Shown: positions 26,990 to 36,007, counted from the first letter of the stretch. The stretch: 64,000 nt of DNA from an uncultured Clostridia bacterium (GCA_934630975.1 CAKTXH010000001.1:1-64000), one strand, 5' to 3'. Notes: generated by a model from the letters alone, not told the origin. Translations and numbers: made by a program.

Positions 26990-28489
26990 ATGAACAAGAG
27001 ATTCGCGCTGATTGCGTTGCTGCTTGCGGCTTTGATGCTGCTCTCCGGCTGCAACCTGATCGGCCACGACGACGAGCTTGACGGCGCGCAGGTTGTGGCG
27101 AAGGTGGAGACCAATCAGGGTACCACCGAGATCACCAAAGCGGAGTGGGAGGCTTACCGGGATTATCTGGCCAGCTACTACCAGCAGTATTTCCAGCAGT
27201 ATTTTGGCGTGACCATGCAGCTGACCGACGATGACATCGCCTCCTATGGCGAGAGCGCCGTCGAGCAGCTGATCGAGAGCGTCGTGCTTGAGGATAAGAT
27301 GAAGGAGCTTGGCTTCGAGCCGCTGCCCGAAGAGGATGCCTCCAACGTGGAAAGCTATGCGGACAGCATGTTTAACTTCTACAAGCTGATGATCCGCCAC
27401 CAGAACTACCCGGATCTGGAGACCGTCGAGGAAGAAGAGGCGCGTCTGACCGCCGCGACGCCGGATGAGGCGACGGGCAGCGAAGCGACCCCGGCCGAGG
27501 TTGTCGATACGGAGCGCAAAGCGACCGTCACCAACGACCAGCTCGATGAGATGCTGACCAACGACCTGAACACCGTCGGCTATACGCGCGATTACTTCGT
27601 GCAGAACCAGACCGCCAGCGTGCAGCGCGAGAAGATCCGCGAGTATGCCGCTAAGGACGTCGAGGTGACCGACGAGCAGGTGAAGGAAGAGTTTGACAAG
27701 CGCGTGGCCGATCAGAAGGAAAGCTATGACGCGAACCCGGCCGGTTACGTGACCGCCGAGAACAACGGCACCACGAATTACTACGTGCCGGAAGGCTATC
27801 GCGGCGTGAAGAATCTGCTGATCCGCTTCAGCGACGAGAAGCAGAGCGAAATCAGCGACCTGAACAGCGCGATTTCTTCCGCAAACACCACGCTGAGCGA
27901 CGCGCAGAAGCAGCTGGACGACCTGAAGGCGGAGGATACCTCTTCTTACGACGAGGAGACCAAGGCCAGCTATGACGAGCAGGTTGCGGCGCTTGAGGAG
28001 ACTGTGGCGACCGCTCAGGCGACGCTGGATGAATCCACCGCGAAGCTGGAGACGGTGACCGCCGAGGCGTATGACGAGATTCTGCCGACCGCGCAGGATG
28101 TGCTCGCCCGTGCGCAGGCCGGCGAGGACTTTGACAGCCTGCTTGAAACCTATGGTCAGGATACCGGCATGAACAACGAGCCGAACAAGAGCCGCGGCTA
28201 TCTGGTCTGCGACGGCCTGTCCATCTACGAGCAGAGCTTCCAGGATGCGGCGATGGCGCTTGAAAAGGTCGGCGACGTGTCCGCTGAGCTGGTCAAGACG
28301 AGCTACGGCTATCACATCCTCCAGTATGCGACCGATGTGGCCGCGGGCGAGGTTGAGTACACCGAGGAAATCAAGAGCAATATCTACGATACCATGCTCT
28401 CCGACGCGAAGGACGCGGCCTATGAGGCGGCTGTGACCCAGTGGGTTTCCGACGCGAAGGTCACGACTTACCCGAAGGTCATGAAGTAA
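26990..28489 (+). CDS. PrsA/SurA-like foldase lipoprotein with parvulin domain
   Basis: 499 residues. The lipoprotein signal ends in LLSGC (C21), so the protein is anchored outside the membrane. A SurA-like helical N-domain (about 35-260) is followed by a parvulin-type (PPIC) domain that begins GVKNLLIRF (about 271) and ends SYGYHILQYATD (about 440-450). Unusually, about 75 residues of heptad-rich coiled coil (SDLNSAISSANTTLSDAQKQ onward, about 281-356) lie between the first strand and first helix of that domain. The family folds exported proteins by prolyl isomerisation. The start has a good GAAAGGAAGAG ribosome site. It is monocistronic, between a consensus promoter and a terminator. Confidence 0.87.
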   Translation: MNKRFALIALLLAALMLLSGCNLIGHDDELDGAQVVAKVETNQGTTEITKAEWEAYRDYLASYYQQYFQQYFGVTMQLTDDDIASYGESAVEQLIESVVLEDKMKELGFEPLPEEDASNVESYADSMFNFYKLMIRHQNYPDLETVEEEEARLTAATPDEATGSEATPAEVVDTERKATVTNDQLDEMLTNDLNTVGYTRDYFVQNQTASVQREKIREYAAKDVEVTDEQVKEEFDKRVADQKESYDANPAGYVTAENNGTTNYYVPEGYRGVKNLLIRFSDEKQSEISDLNSAISSANTTLSDAQKQLDDLKAEDTSSYDEETKASYDEQVAALEETVATAQATLDESTAKLETVTAEAYDEILPTAQDVLARAQAGEDFDSLLETYGQDTGMNNEPNKSRGYLVCDGLSIYEQSFQDAAMALEKVGDVSAELVKTSYGYHILQYATDVAAGEVEYTEEIKSNIYDTMLSDAKDAAYEAAVTQWVSDAKVTTYPKVMK

Positions 28490-28502
28490 TGTAAAATACC
28501 AT

Positions 28503-28541
28503 GAAGGACGCTGCATCAAACGGTGCGGCGTCCTTTTTGTA
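28503..28541 (+). terminator. Terminator after the foldase gene
   Basis: AAGGACGC and GCGTCCTTTTTG pair around TGCATCAAACGGTGCG, which adds further pairs. A T-run follows. Confidence 0.88.
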
Positions 28542-28550
28542 TGCAAAGCG

Positions 28551-28580
28551 GAATATCGCCGCATGCATCGGTTCACAATA
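28551..28580 (+). promoter_or_regulatory. Candidate forespore (sigma-G/F type) promoter
   Basis: GAATA (28551-28555) and CACAATA (28574-28580) are 18 bp apart. This fits the sigma-G pattern GNATR-N18-CATNNTA with one mismatch and sits ahead of spoVAD, a forespore gene. No sigma-A promoter is seen here. Confidence 0.4.
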
Positions 28581-28606
28581 AGCGCTGAAGAAACGGAGGG
28601 ATTCGC

Positions 28607-28651
28607 ATGAAGGAAAAACGAACGGGTCGCTCGGACGGGGTGGGCAGATGA
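28607..28651 (+). CDS. Possible 14-residue leader peptide overlapping spoVAD
   Basis: An ATG with a strong GGAGGG site opens a 14-codon frame (MKEKRTGRSDGVGR) whose stop TGA overlaps the spoVAD start as ATGA. It has the geometry of translational coupling. It may be a leader, the decayed remnant of a gene such as spoVAC that usually stands here, or chance. Confidence 0.35.
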   Translation: MKEKRTGRSDGVGR

Positions 28652-29685
28652 GCAAGCGAATCGGCGCGCAAACGGTAGCCTTGCCGTCGCATCCCGGCTT
28701 GATCAGCTGGGCGGGCGTGGCCGGACAGAAGGAAAAAGAAGGGCCGTATGGAGCGAAATTTGACCAGATCATCCCGGATGAACTGAACGGAGAACAGTCT
28801 TTTGAAAGCGCCGAACGGGCGATGCTGGAGCAGGCGGTTACTCTCTGCGCGCAAAAAGCGGGGAAACGGCTGGATGAGATTCAAATGCTGCTGGCGGGCG
28901 ATCTGCTCAACCAGATTATCTCTGCCGGATTTGCGGCGCGTAACCTCGGGATTCCGTTCTATGGCCTATACGGCGCGTGTTCCACCATGTCCGAATCCCT
29001 GTCCATCGGCGGCATGCTGGCGGACGGCGGTTTCGCCGATCAGTTGATCTGCGCGACATGCAGCCATTTCTGTACGGCTGAACGGCAGTACCGCGCGCCG
29101 CTGGAACTGGGCAATCAGCGAACGCCGACGGCACAATGGACGGTGACAGGCTCGGGCGCGGTGGTGGTCTCGGGCGGAAGCGGCGCGGAACATGCTCAGG
29201 CGGTTTTGACGCATACGACGTGCGGCCGCGTGATTGACCTTGGAATTACGGACGCGAACAACATGGGCGCGGCGATGGCGCCCGCGGCCTGCGATACGCT
29301 TGCGGCGCATTTTCGGGATTTGGGGCGCGGCTTTGCGGATTACGATTTGGTGGTCACGGGCGATTTGGGACATCTGGGGCGCGAACTGCTCATTGAGCTG
29401 CTGCGCGAGAAGAAAATTGACGTAGACGAAAGCAAACTCTTTGATTGCGGATGTGAAATCTTTTCCGAGCGGCAGGATATTCATTCGGGCGGAAGCGGCT
29501 GCGGCTGTGCGGCGAGCATGCTGTGCGCGCATTTGCTGCCCGAACTTGCAGCGGGGCGTTTAAATCGGATTGTCTTTATGGCGACGGGCGCATTGCTCAG
29601 CCCGACGACCAGCATGCAGGGCGAGAGCGTGCCCGGCGTTGCACATGCCGTTGTGATGGAGCATCGAAAGGGGATGGGCGTGTGA
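28648..29685 (+). CDS. spoVAD: Stage V sporulation protein AD
   Basis: 345 residues. It has the thiolase-like fold and motifs of SpoVAD: FYGLYGACSTMSESL, GGFADQLICATCSHFCTAERQYRAP, TGSGAVVVSG, ITDANNMGAAMAPAA, FDCGCEIF and GGSGCGCAA near the end. SpoVAD binds dipicolinic acid and is part of the SpoVA channel that loads and releases Ca-DPA from spores. In most spore formers spoVAC lies just upstream; here it does not. The gene is coupled to spoVAE downstream. Confidence 0.95.
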   Translation: MSKRIGAQTVALPSHPGLISWAGVAGQKEKEGPYGAKFDQIIPDELNGEQSFESAERAMLEQAVTLCAQKAGKRLDEIQMLLAGDLLNQIISAGFAARNLGIPFYGLYGACSTMSESLSIGGMLADGGFADQLICATCSHFCTAERQYRAPLELGNQRTPTAQWTVTGSGAVVVSGGSGAEHAQAVLTHTTCGRVIDLGITDANNMGAAMAPAACDTLAAHFRDLGRGFADYDLVVTGDLGHLGRELLIELLREKKIDVDESKLFDCGCEIFSERQDIHSGGSGCGCAASMLCAHLLPELAAGRLNRIVFMATGALLSPTTSMQGESVPGVAHAVVMEHRKGMGV

Positions 29686-30053
29686 TGGAAATCGTGTGGA
29701 TGTTGATCAAGGCGTTCTTTGTGGGCGGACTGCTCTGTGCGATCGGACAGGTGCTGATTCTCAAAACGCAGCTCACCAGCGCGCGGATTCTGGTCGGTTA
29801 TGTGACTGCGGGCGTGATCCTCGGCGCGCTGGGACTGTATAAACCGATCATTGTTTTTGCGGGCGCAGGCGCGACTGTCCCGCTTATGGGCTTTGGCTAT
29901 GCGTTGGCACATGGCGCAATGGAAGGTGTGAAGGAAACGGGCATTCTCGGCGCGTTTACCGGCGGCGTGACAGCCGCGGCGGGAGGCATTGCGGCGGCAG
30001 TCTTTTTCGGCTATCTGGCCGCCATTCTCTTTAAGCCGAAAATGAAAAGCTGA
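29685..30053 (+). CDS. spoVAE: Stage V sporulation protein AE
   Basis: 122 residues, hydrophobic, with four membrane helices. The conserved segments FFVGGLLCAIGQVLI, GALGLYKPIIVFAGAGATVP and GFGYALAHGAMEGVKE identify SpoVAE (the AEb form). It is a membrane subunit of the Ca-DPA channel. Its ATG overlaps the spoVAD stop by one base. A terminator follows, so the operon here is spoVAD-spoVAE only. Confidence 0.94.
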   Translation: MEIVWMLIKAFFVGGLLCAIGQVLILKTQLTSARILVGYVTAGVILGALGLYKPIIVFAGAGATVPLMGFGYALAHGAMEGVKETGILGAFTGGVTAAAGGIAAAVFFGYLAAILFKPKMKS

Positions 30054-30095
30054 AAAACAGACCGGAAGTTTAAACAGACTTTCGGTCTGTTTTCT
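30054..30095 (+). terminator. Terminator after spoVAE
   Basis: AAACAGACCGGAAGT and ACTTTCGGTCTGTTTT form a long stem with a following T-rich tail. Confidence 0.88.
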
Positions 30096-30138
30096 GCTTT
30101 TGTACGCCGCTCTGTTTTTAAAGAGCGGACACGGCATA

Positions 30139-30168
30139 TTGCGCACAGGTGCGGGTGTGCGGTATAAT
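30139..30168 (+). promoter_or_regulatory. Promoter of the dprA-methionine operon
   Basis: TTGCGC (30139-30144), an 18-bp spacer and TATAAT (30163-30168). It is the only promoter seen before the methionine genes that follow at close spacing. Confidence 0.7.
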
Positions 30169-30201
30169 AGGTTCATTCTGCGGGATTGGAGGTGCGAGCG
30201 G

Positions 30202-31119
30202 ATGACAGACCGATTGACAGAAACGGCGTGCGCCAGATTGTGCCTGCTTACGCCTATCGCGTGGGATGAATCCATGCCGCCGCTGTTTTCCCGTATGGCT
30301 GTGCGCCGAATGATGGCGTGCGGCGCGTTATGCGGCCTTGTTCTGCGGCAGACGGAGGCGCTGCCTCGGGCGACGTTTGAACGAGCGGAAATGCTGCTCA
30401 CGCGGACAAGCGAAGCTCTTTTATGCATGGAAGCTTATGAAAAACGAGGCTATCGACTGATTCTGCCGGAAAGTAAGGAATGGCCGAAAGCGCTGCATAA
30501 GCTCGGCGGGCGGGAACCGCTGTTTCTCTTTATAAAAGGAAACGCATCCCTGCTGGAAAAGCGGACGGTGGCTGTGGCAGGCAGCCGGGAAATTGAAGAA
30601 GAAACAAGAAGCATGGCTTCGCGGCTTGGCGCTATGCTGGCCGAAGAGAAGCTGACGATGGTTTGCGGCGGAGCACGCGGCGTTGATCAAGCGGCGCAGA
30701 ACGCGCTGCTGGATGCGGGCGGTTCGCTGATTCTCGTTCCGGCGGTTTCCGCAGAACAGGCCTGCACACGGGAAAAAGAAGCGGCGGCATTGCAAGATGA
30801 CAGGCTGCTTCTGGTTTGCGAAACGCTGCCGGATGCGCCGTTTTCCGCGCCCAAAGCGCTGGCGCGCAACCATACCATTTACGCGTTAGGCGAGGCTGCG
30901 ATTGTCGTTGCGGCTCGAAAAGGCGTTGGCGGAAGCTGGCGGGGCGCGACGGCGGGGTTGTGCGGAAATTTTTCGACGGTCTATGTGCCGGATGGAGACG
31001 GCGCGGACTTCGCAGGCAATCGCGCGCTGTATGAATACGGCGCGCAGAAAATTGATTTGAGCGGAAAACGAAGGATTGCCGGGCAGCTGCATATCGGCGG
31101 GCAGATGTCTTTTCTATAA
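30202..31119 (+). CDS. DprA/Smf-like Rossmann protein
   Basis: 305 residues. The SLOG/DprA Rossmann core is recognisable in VAVAGSREIEEETRSM, MVCGGARGVDQAAQNALLDA (about 152-172) and the later LVCETLPDAPFSAPKALARN. DprA loads RecA on incoming single-stranded DNA during transformation. This copy is divergent: the usual YG after the GSR motif is missing, and the C-terminal winged helix is not evident. It may therefore have another, unknown ligand-binding role. The ATG at 30202 follows TTGGAGGTG. It sits at the head of the methionine gene block with only 27 bp to the next gene. Confidence 0.68.
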   Translation: MTDRLTETACARLCLLTPIAWDESMPPLFSRMAVRRMMACGALCGLVLRQTEALPRATFERAEMLLTRTSEALLCMEAYEKRGYRLILPESKEWPKALHKLGGREPLFLFIKGNASLLEKRTVAVAGSREIEEETRSMASRLGAMLAEEKLTMVCGGARGVDQAAQNALLDAGGSLILVPAVSAEQACTREKEAAALQDDRLLLVCETLPDAPFSAPKALARNHTIYALGEAAIVVAARKGVGGSWRGATAGLCGNFSTVYVPDGDGADFAGNRALYEYGAQKIDLSGKRRIAGQLHIGGQMSFL

Positions 31120-31146
31120 AGCCGCAAAAGAAGGAGGGCGAACGCC

Positions 31147-31821
31147 GTGCAGGTAACGCTGACGCAGATCCCCATGCAGGAAATCCTGCATTTTCTGGGC
31201 TGGCATGGCACGCCCGTCGAACCGCCGCTGATGGAGCGGATCGGGCAGATCAGGCGGGAAACGCTTGATCAAATCAAACCGCGGGCGGTAATGCGGCGTT
31301 TTGCCTGCCTGCCGGATGGAACGCTGGGCGGAACGAACTTTTTGCCGCAGGGCGGCGATGTGCGCGCAATGCTGGCTCCCTGCCACAAGGCGGTTTTGCT
31401 GGCGGCGACGCTGGGCGCGGACAGCGAGCGACTGATTTTAAAGGAACAGGCAAAAGATTCGGCAGACGCTTTGATTTTCGATGCGGCGCTCAGCGCGGCC
31501 ATCGAGGCGGTCTGCGATCAGATGGAGGAGACGCTGAGGGGCGAATTGGCGGCGCAGGGGTTATATTTGACGGATCGTTTCAGCCCCGGGTACGGTGATA
31601 TGCCCCTTGCACAGTCCGGGCAGATTTGCGAAGTGCTCAACGCCGCGCGAACCATTGGGTTGACGGTCAGCCGAAGCGGAATTCTGATTCCCCGAAAATC
31701 GGTGACAGCCATCATGGGCGTCAGTCGGACGGCGGTTTCGCACAGGCCGAAGGGATGCTCGGGCTGTTCGGCACGGAAAACCTGCGCGTTTGCAAGACAC
31801 GACAGCATAACGGAGGAATGA
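31147..31821 (+). CDS. MetH reactivation-domain protein
   Basis: 224 residues. It matches the S-adenosylmethionine-dependent activation domain of cobalamin methionine synthase: DRFSPGYGDMPLAQSGQICE (the RxSPGYG-type core), IGLTVSRSGILIPRKSV and MGVSRTA. A C-terminal cysteine cluster CSGCSARKTCAFAR is added. In long MetH the domain is fused; here it is a separate gene directly ahead of metH, which lacks it. Its role is reductive methylation of inactive cob(II)alamin. Start GTG behind AAGGAGGG; two bases separate its stop from metH. Confidence 0.88.
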   Translation: MQVTLTQIPMQEILHFLGWHGTPVEPPLMERIGQIRRETLDQIKPRAVMRRFACLPDGTLGGTNFLPQGGDVRAMLAPCHKAVLLAATLGADSERLILKEQAKDSADALIFDAALSAAIEAVCDQMEETLRGELAAQGLYLTDRFSPGYGDMPLAQSGQICEVLNAARTIGLTVSRSGILIPRKSVTAIMGVSRTAVSHRPKGCSGCSARKTCAFARHDSITEE

Positions 31822-31823
31822 CG

Positions 31824-34175
31824 ATGACCTATACAAAGGCAATTACGCTGCTTGACGGCGCAATGGGAACGATGCTCCAGCGAGCGGGGCTTAAGCTCGG
31901 CGACCGCCCGGAAACCCTTTCCATCACGGCGGCGGATGTGGTGGAAAACATCCAGCGGCAGTATGTGCAAGCAGGCACACGTATGCTGCTGGCCAACACG
32001 TTTTGCGCGAACGCGCATAAGCTGGCTGGAACGGGTTTTGAGGTGGAAGAGGTCATTCGCGCTTCGGTCGCAGTGGCCAAACGCGCCTGCGCGGGCACGG
32101 ACGCAAAGGTTCTGCTTGACGTCGGCCCCATCGGCGAGCTGCTCGAACCGCTGGGAACGCTGAAATTTGACGAAGCCTATGCGCTGTATGCGCAGATGAT
32201 CCGCGCGGGCGCGGCGGCGGGCGCAGAAGGCGTTTTCTTTGAAACCTTCTCGGATTTGAACGAGCTTCGCGCGGGCATATTGGCGGCGAAGGAGTGTTCC
32301 GATCTGCCGGTATTTGCTTCGATGACGTTTGAAGCTTCCGGGCGGACATTCCTCGGTTGCCGCGCGGATGCGGCGGCGATGGCGCTGGATGCGCTCGGCG
32401 TGGATGCGCTCGGCGTGAACTGCTCCCTCGGGCCGAAAGAGATTGCGCCGATTCTGCAATCCATGCGCGCATGCACCAATCTGCCGCTGATTCTCAAACC
32501 GAACGCCGGTCTGCCCGACCCGGAAACGGGCGCGTATCACACTACGCCGGAGGAATTCGCGCGGGACTGCGCGGCGCTTACGGACGTCGGCGCGGCGTAT
32601 ATCGGCGGCTGCTGCGGCACAACGCCCGCGTTTATCGAGGTGCTTGGTCGGGCGCTGGCGGGCAAAACGGCGAAGTGGAACGAAAAGACCGTGCGCGGCA
32701 TCTGCTCGGCGGGCGAAATCTGCGAATTCGGCAAAGGCGTTCGGGTGATCGGCGAGCGCATCAATCCGACGGGCAAAAAGCGTTTTCAGCAGGCGCTTCG
32801 CGAAGGCGATATGAATTATATCGTCGCGCAGGCGGTGGAGCAGGCGGAAGCGGGCGCGCAGATTCTGGATGTCAACGTCGGCCTACCCGATATTGATGAG
32901 CCGGAGACCATGCGCCGCGTGGTGACGGCCATCAGCGGCGCGGTCAGTCTGCCGCTGCAAATTGATTCCTCCAACCCGAAGGCAATTGAAGCGGGTCTGC
33001 GCGCCGCGCCGGGCAAGTGCCTGGTCAACAGCGTGAACGCGTCCCGCACGTCGATGGAAACCGTGCTCCCGATTGCGAAAAAATACGGCGCGGCGGTTGT
33101 CGGCCTTGCGCTGGGTGAAAGCGGCCTGCCGACGACCTGTGAAGAGCGCATGGGCTTCGCGCGCACGATTCTCAACACGGCGCTCGAAGCGGGCATTGCG
33201 CGGGAAGACGTGGCGATTGACTGCTTGACGCTGACGGTTTCCGCCCAGCAGGATCAGGTGAAGCAGACGCTCGAGGCCGTCACGCGTGTGCGCGAGGAGC
33301 TTGGGCTGGAAACGGTGCTCGGCGTATCGAATATTTCTTTCGGCCTGCCGCAGAGAATGCTGGTCACGCAGGCGTTTTTGACGCAGGCCATTCAAAGCGG
33401 CCTGACGCTGCCGATCATCAATCCCAATCAGAAGGAAATGATGGATGCGGTGGACGCCTGCCGGGTGCTCAGCGGAGAGGACGCGCACTGTGCGGCTTAT
33501 ATCGAACGCCATGCGGCGCAGGTCAAGCCGCAGACGGCGGCAAAGCCTGGCGCAAAGCTTTCTATTTCGGATGCAATCGCCAAAGGGCTTCGCGACGAGG
33601 CCGCGGCGGCGGCGCGCGAACTGCTGGAAAGCATGCCGCCGCTCGATGTGGTGGAAAAGGAACTGATTCCGGCGCTCGATGCGGTGGGCGAGCAATACGA
33701 AAAGCAGATCATTTTTCTGCCGCAGCTGATGAACGCGGCGGCCGCTTCCGGCGCGGCGTTTGACGAGGTGCGCCGCGTGATCGAGCAAAGCGGCGCGGCG
33801 GGCGAGGGCAAAGGCCCCATCGTGCTGGCGACGGTGGAAGGCGATATTCATGATATCGGCAAGAATATCGTCAAAACCGTGCTGGAGAATTACGGTTTCC
33901 GCGTCGTCGATTTGGGGCGCGATGTGCCCGCGGATCGCGTGGTGGAGGCGGTGAAGCAATACGGCGCGAAGGTCGTCGGCCTTTCCGCGCTGATGACGAC
34001 AACCGTGCCCAGCATGGAAAAGACGATTGCGCGGCTACATGAAAACGGGCTGTATGTGCCGGTGATCGTCGGCGGCGCGGTGCTCACGCCGGATTACGCC
34101 AGGAAAATCGGCGCGGATTATTACGCGAAGGACGCGAAGCAGTCGGCCGATATCGCCAAATCAATTCTCGGCTGA
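31824..34175 (+). CDS. metH: Cobalamin-dependent methionine synthase (without activation domain)
   Basis: 783 residues. Domains in order: homocysteine-binding (1-~290, LLDGAMGTMLQ, zinc ligands C200 in GVNCSLGP and C263-C264 in GGCCGTTP), methyltetrahydrofolate/pterin-binding (~305-565, VIGERINPTGKKRF and DVNVGLPD), B12 cap (~590-660) and B12-binding (DIHDIGKN with base-on histidine H676; GLSALMTTTV; VGGAVLTPDYA). It transfers methyl from methyl-THF to homocysteine. The SAM activation domain is missing and is supplied by the preceding gene. I chose the ATG at 31824, seven bases after GGAGG; ATG 31818 is too close to it. Confidence 0.95.
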   Translation: MTYTKAITLLDGAMGTMLQRAGLKLGDRPETLSITAADVVENIQRQYVQAGTRMLLANTFCANAHKLAGTGFEVEEVIRASVAVAKRACAGTDAKVLLDVGPIGELLEPLGTLKFDEAYALYAQMIRAGAAAGAEGVFFETFSDLNELRAGILAAKECSDLPVFASMTFEASGRTFLGCRADAAAMALDALGVDALGVNCSLGPKEIAPILQSMRACTNLPLILKPNAGLPDPETGAYHTTPEEFARDCAALTDVGAAYIGGCCGTTPAFIEVLGRALAGKTAKWNEKTVRGICSAGEICEFGKGVRVIGERINPTGKKRFQQALREGDMNYIVAQAVEQAEAGAQILDVNVGLPDIDEPETMRRVVTAISGAVSLPLQIDSSNPKAIEAGLRAAPGKCLVNSVNASRTSMETVLPIAKKYGAAVVGLALGESGLPTTCEERMGFARTILNTALEAGIAREDVAIDCLTLTVSAQQDQVKQTLEAVTRVREELGLETVLGVSNISFGLPQRMLVTQAFLTQAIQSGLTLPIINPNQKEMMDAVDACRVLSGEDAHCAAYIERHAAQVKPQTAAKPGAKLSISDAIAKGLRDEAAAAARELLESMPPLDVVEKELIPALDAVGEQYEKQIIFLPQLMNAAAASGAAFDEVRRVIEQSGAAGEGKGPIVLATVEGDIHDIGKNIVKTVLENYGFRVVDLGRDVPADRVVEAVKQYGAKVVGLSALMTTTVPSMEKTIARLHENGLYVPVIVGGAVLTPDYARKIGADYYAKDAKQSADIAKSILG

Positions 34176-34192
34176 CGCGAATGGAGAATATG

Positions 34193-35974
34193 ATGGAATA
34201 CAGAGATTCAACCCGTGTGCGGGAATGGTTGAAGCAGGGCGTTTTGCTCTTTGACGGCGCGGCAGGAACGGCGCTTCGTGCGCAGGCCGGGGAGGGCGAG
34301 GCGGTGGAACGCCTGTGCCTGACCCAGCCTCAGCGCGTTTCGGCGCTGCACCGCGCCTATCTGGCGGCAGGCTGCCGGGCGGTTAAGACGAACACGTTTG
34401 CGGCGCACGTTTCGCTGGCCTGCGAAAACGAAGGAGATCAGGAAACGCTGATTCGGGCGGCGTGGAAATTGGCGCGCCGAGAGTGCGACGTCTATGACGC
34501 GGCGGTGTTTGCGGATATCGGCCCTGCGCCTGCGGAAAACGCGGGCGCCTGCTATATTGCGGCGGCTCGGCAGTTTTTGAACCTGGGCGCGACATGCTTC
34601 CTTTTTGAAACCATGCAGAGCGGAAACGGCCTTGCGGAGGCGGCGGCGTTTATCAAATCGTGCTGCCCGGATGCGTTTATCATGGTTTCCTTTGCTGCGG
34701 ATGCGGATGGCTTTACGCGGGCGGGCGAGCAGGCGAGCGCGCTTGTTTCGCAACTTTCCGCCTGCGGGGCGGTAGACGCCGTCGGCCTGAACTGCATTTG
34801 CGGGGCGTATCATATCCGGCGGCTGCTGACGACGCTGAACGTCGGAAACAAGCTGCTCAGCGCTATGCCCAACGCGGGTTATCCGCATGTGGAAGAGGGG
34901 CGAACCTATTACGACAGCGACCCGGCGTATTACGCCCAGCAGGTGGCGGCCTGCGTGAAGGAAGGTGCGCGAATCATCGGCGGCTGCTGCGGCACAACGC
35001 CCGAACACATCCGCCAGATTGCGCGTCTGCTGGGCACTCCGATGCCGCCCCGTGTGCAGATGCCCGGCGAAAGAGCGAGGCAGACGACGGAAAGGCGCTG
35101 TGAGAGCCGAATTCTTCGGCAGTTGGAGCAGGGGCGGCGCGTGACGCTGGTGGAGCTTGATCCGCCGAGGAGCGCGGATATCGGCGGTTTTATGGAAGGC
35201 GCGCGCCGGCTTGAACAGGCGGGCGCAGATGCGATTACGATTGCGGATTGCCCGATTGGCCGCGCGCGGATGGATTCCAGCCTGCTGGCCTGCAAGCTTT
35301 CGCGGGAGCTGGGGATCGAGGCGCTGCCGCATATGACCTGCCGCGACCGCAACGTCAACGCGACCAAGGCGCTGCTGCTGGGGCTTTCAATGGAAAAGGT
35401 GCACAATGTCCTGGCGGTGACGGGCGACCCGATTCCGACCGGCGACCGCGGCAGCGTCAAGAGCGTGTATCAATTCAATTCCCGCGTGCTGGCAAAGTAC
35501 ATTCGCGGATTGGGCGAAAGTGGCGAGGCAGAACCGTTCTTCGTCTGCGGCGGACTGAACATCAACGCCGTGCGCTTCGATTTGGAATTGGAACGGGCGA
35601 AGGAAAAGACGGATTGCGGCATATCGGCTTTTTTGACCCAGCCGGTGCTCAGCGAGCAGGCGGCGCTTCATCTGGAACAGGCGAGAAACGAGCTGCGCGG
35701 CGCAAAGCTCATCGGCGGCCTGCTCCCGGTGGTCAGCGAGAAAAACGCCCGGTTTCTGCAAAGCGAGGTGCACGGCATCACGGTGGATGAAGCCGTTGCG
35801 CGCGCTTATGCGGGGCTTGACCGCGCGCAGGGCGAGGAGATGGCCGTTCGCCTGTGCGAGGCGGCGGCAAGACGAATCGCGCCCTTTGTCGACGGCTATT
35901 ATATCATGACGCCGTTCCAGCGGGTGGAACTGGTGTGCCGCGTGATTCAGGCAACCCGGAATTTGGCGGAATAA
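34193..35974 (+). CDS. yitJ: Homocysteine S-methyltransferase / methylene-THF reductase fusion
   Basis: 593 residues. The N-terminal homocysteine methyltransferase domain (about 1-290) shows LLFDGAAGTAL, GLNCICGAYH and GGCCGTTPEHI with the zinc cysteines. The C-terminal half is a MetF-type flavin reductase: LVELDPPRSADI, LPHMTCRDRN, VHNVLAVTGDPIPTGDRG, ISAFLTQPVL and GLLPVVSEKNARFL. It resembles B. subtilis YitJ. It would produce 5-methyl-THF for MetH next door and could methylate homocysteine itself. Start ATG 34193 (or 34190) behind GGAGA; 34181 has no ribosome site. Confidence 0.92.
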   Translation: MEYRDSTRVREWLKQGVLLFDGAAGTALRAQAGEGEAVERLCLTQPQRVSALHRAYLAAGCRAVKTNTFAAHVSLACENEGDQETLIRAAWKLARRECDVYDAAVFADIGPAPAENAGACYIAAARQFLNLGATCFLFETMQSGNGLAEAAAFIKSCCPDAFIMVSFAADADGFTRAGEQASALVSQLSACGAVDAVGLNCICGAYHIRRLLTTLNVGNKLLSAMPNAGYPHVEEGRTYYDSDPAYYAQQVAACVKEGARIIGGCCGTTPEHIRQIARLLGTPMPPRVQMPGERARQTTERRCESRILRQLEQGRRVTLVELDPPRSADIGGFMEGARRLEQAGADAITIADCPIGRARMDSSLLACKLSRELGIEALPHMTCRDRNVNATKALLLGLSMEKVHNVLAVTGDPIPTGDRGSVKSVYQFNSRVLAKYIRGLGESGEAEPFFVCGGLNINAVRFDLELERAKEKTDCGISAFLTQPVLSEQAALHLEQARNELRGAKLIGGLLPVVSEKNARFLQSEVHGITVDEAVARAYAGLDRAQGEEMAVRLCEAAARRIAPFVDGYYIMTPFQRVELVCRVIQATRNLAE

Positions 35975-35978
35975 GGGC

Positions 35979-36007
35979 TTGAAGAAAAGCCGGTTTTATG
36001 CGATAAT
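35979..36007 (+). promoter_or_regulatory. Promoter of the ABC-F gene
   Basis: TTGAAG (35979-35984), a 17-bp spacer and GATAAT (36002-36007), with TG one base before the -10 box (extended -10 type). Confidence 0.6.
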
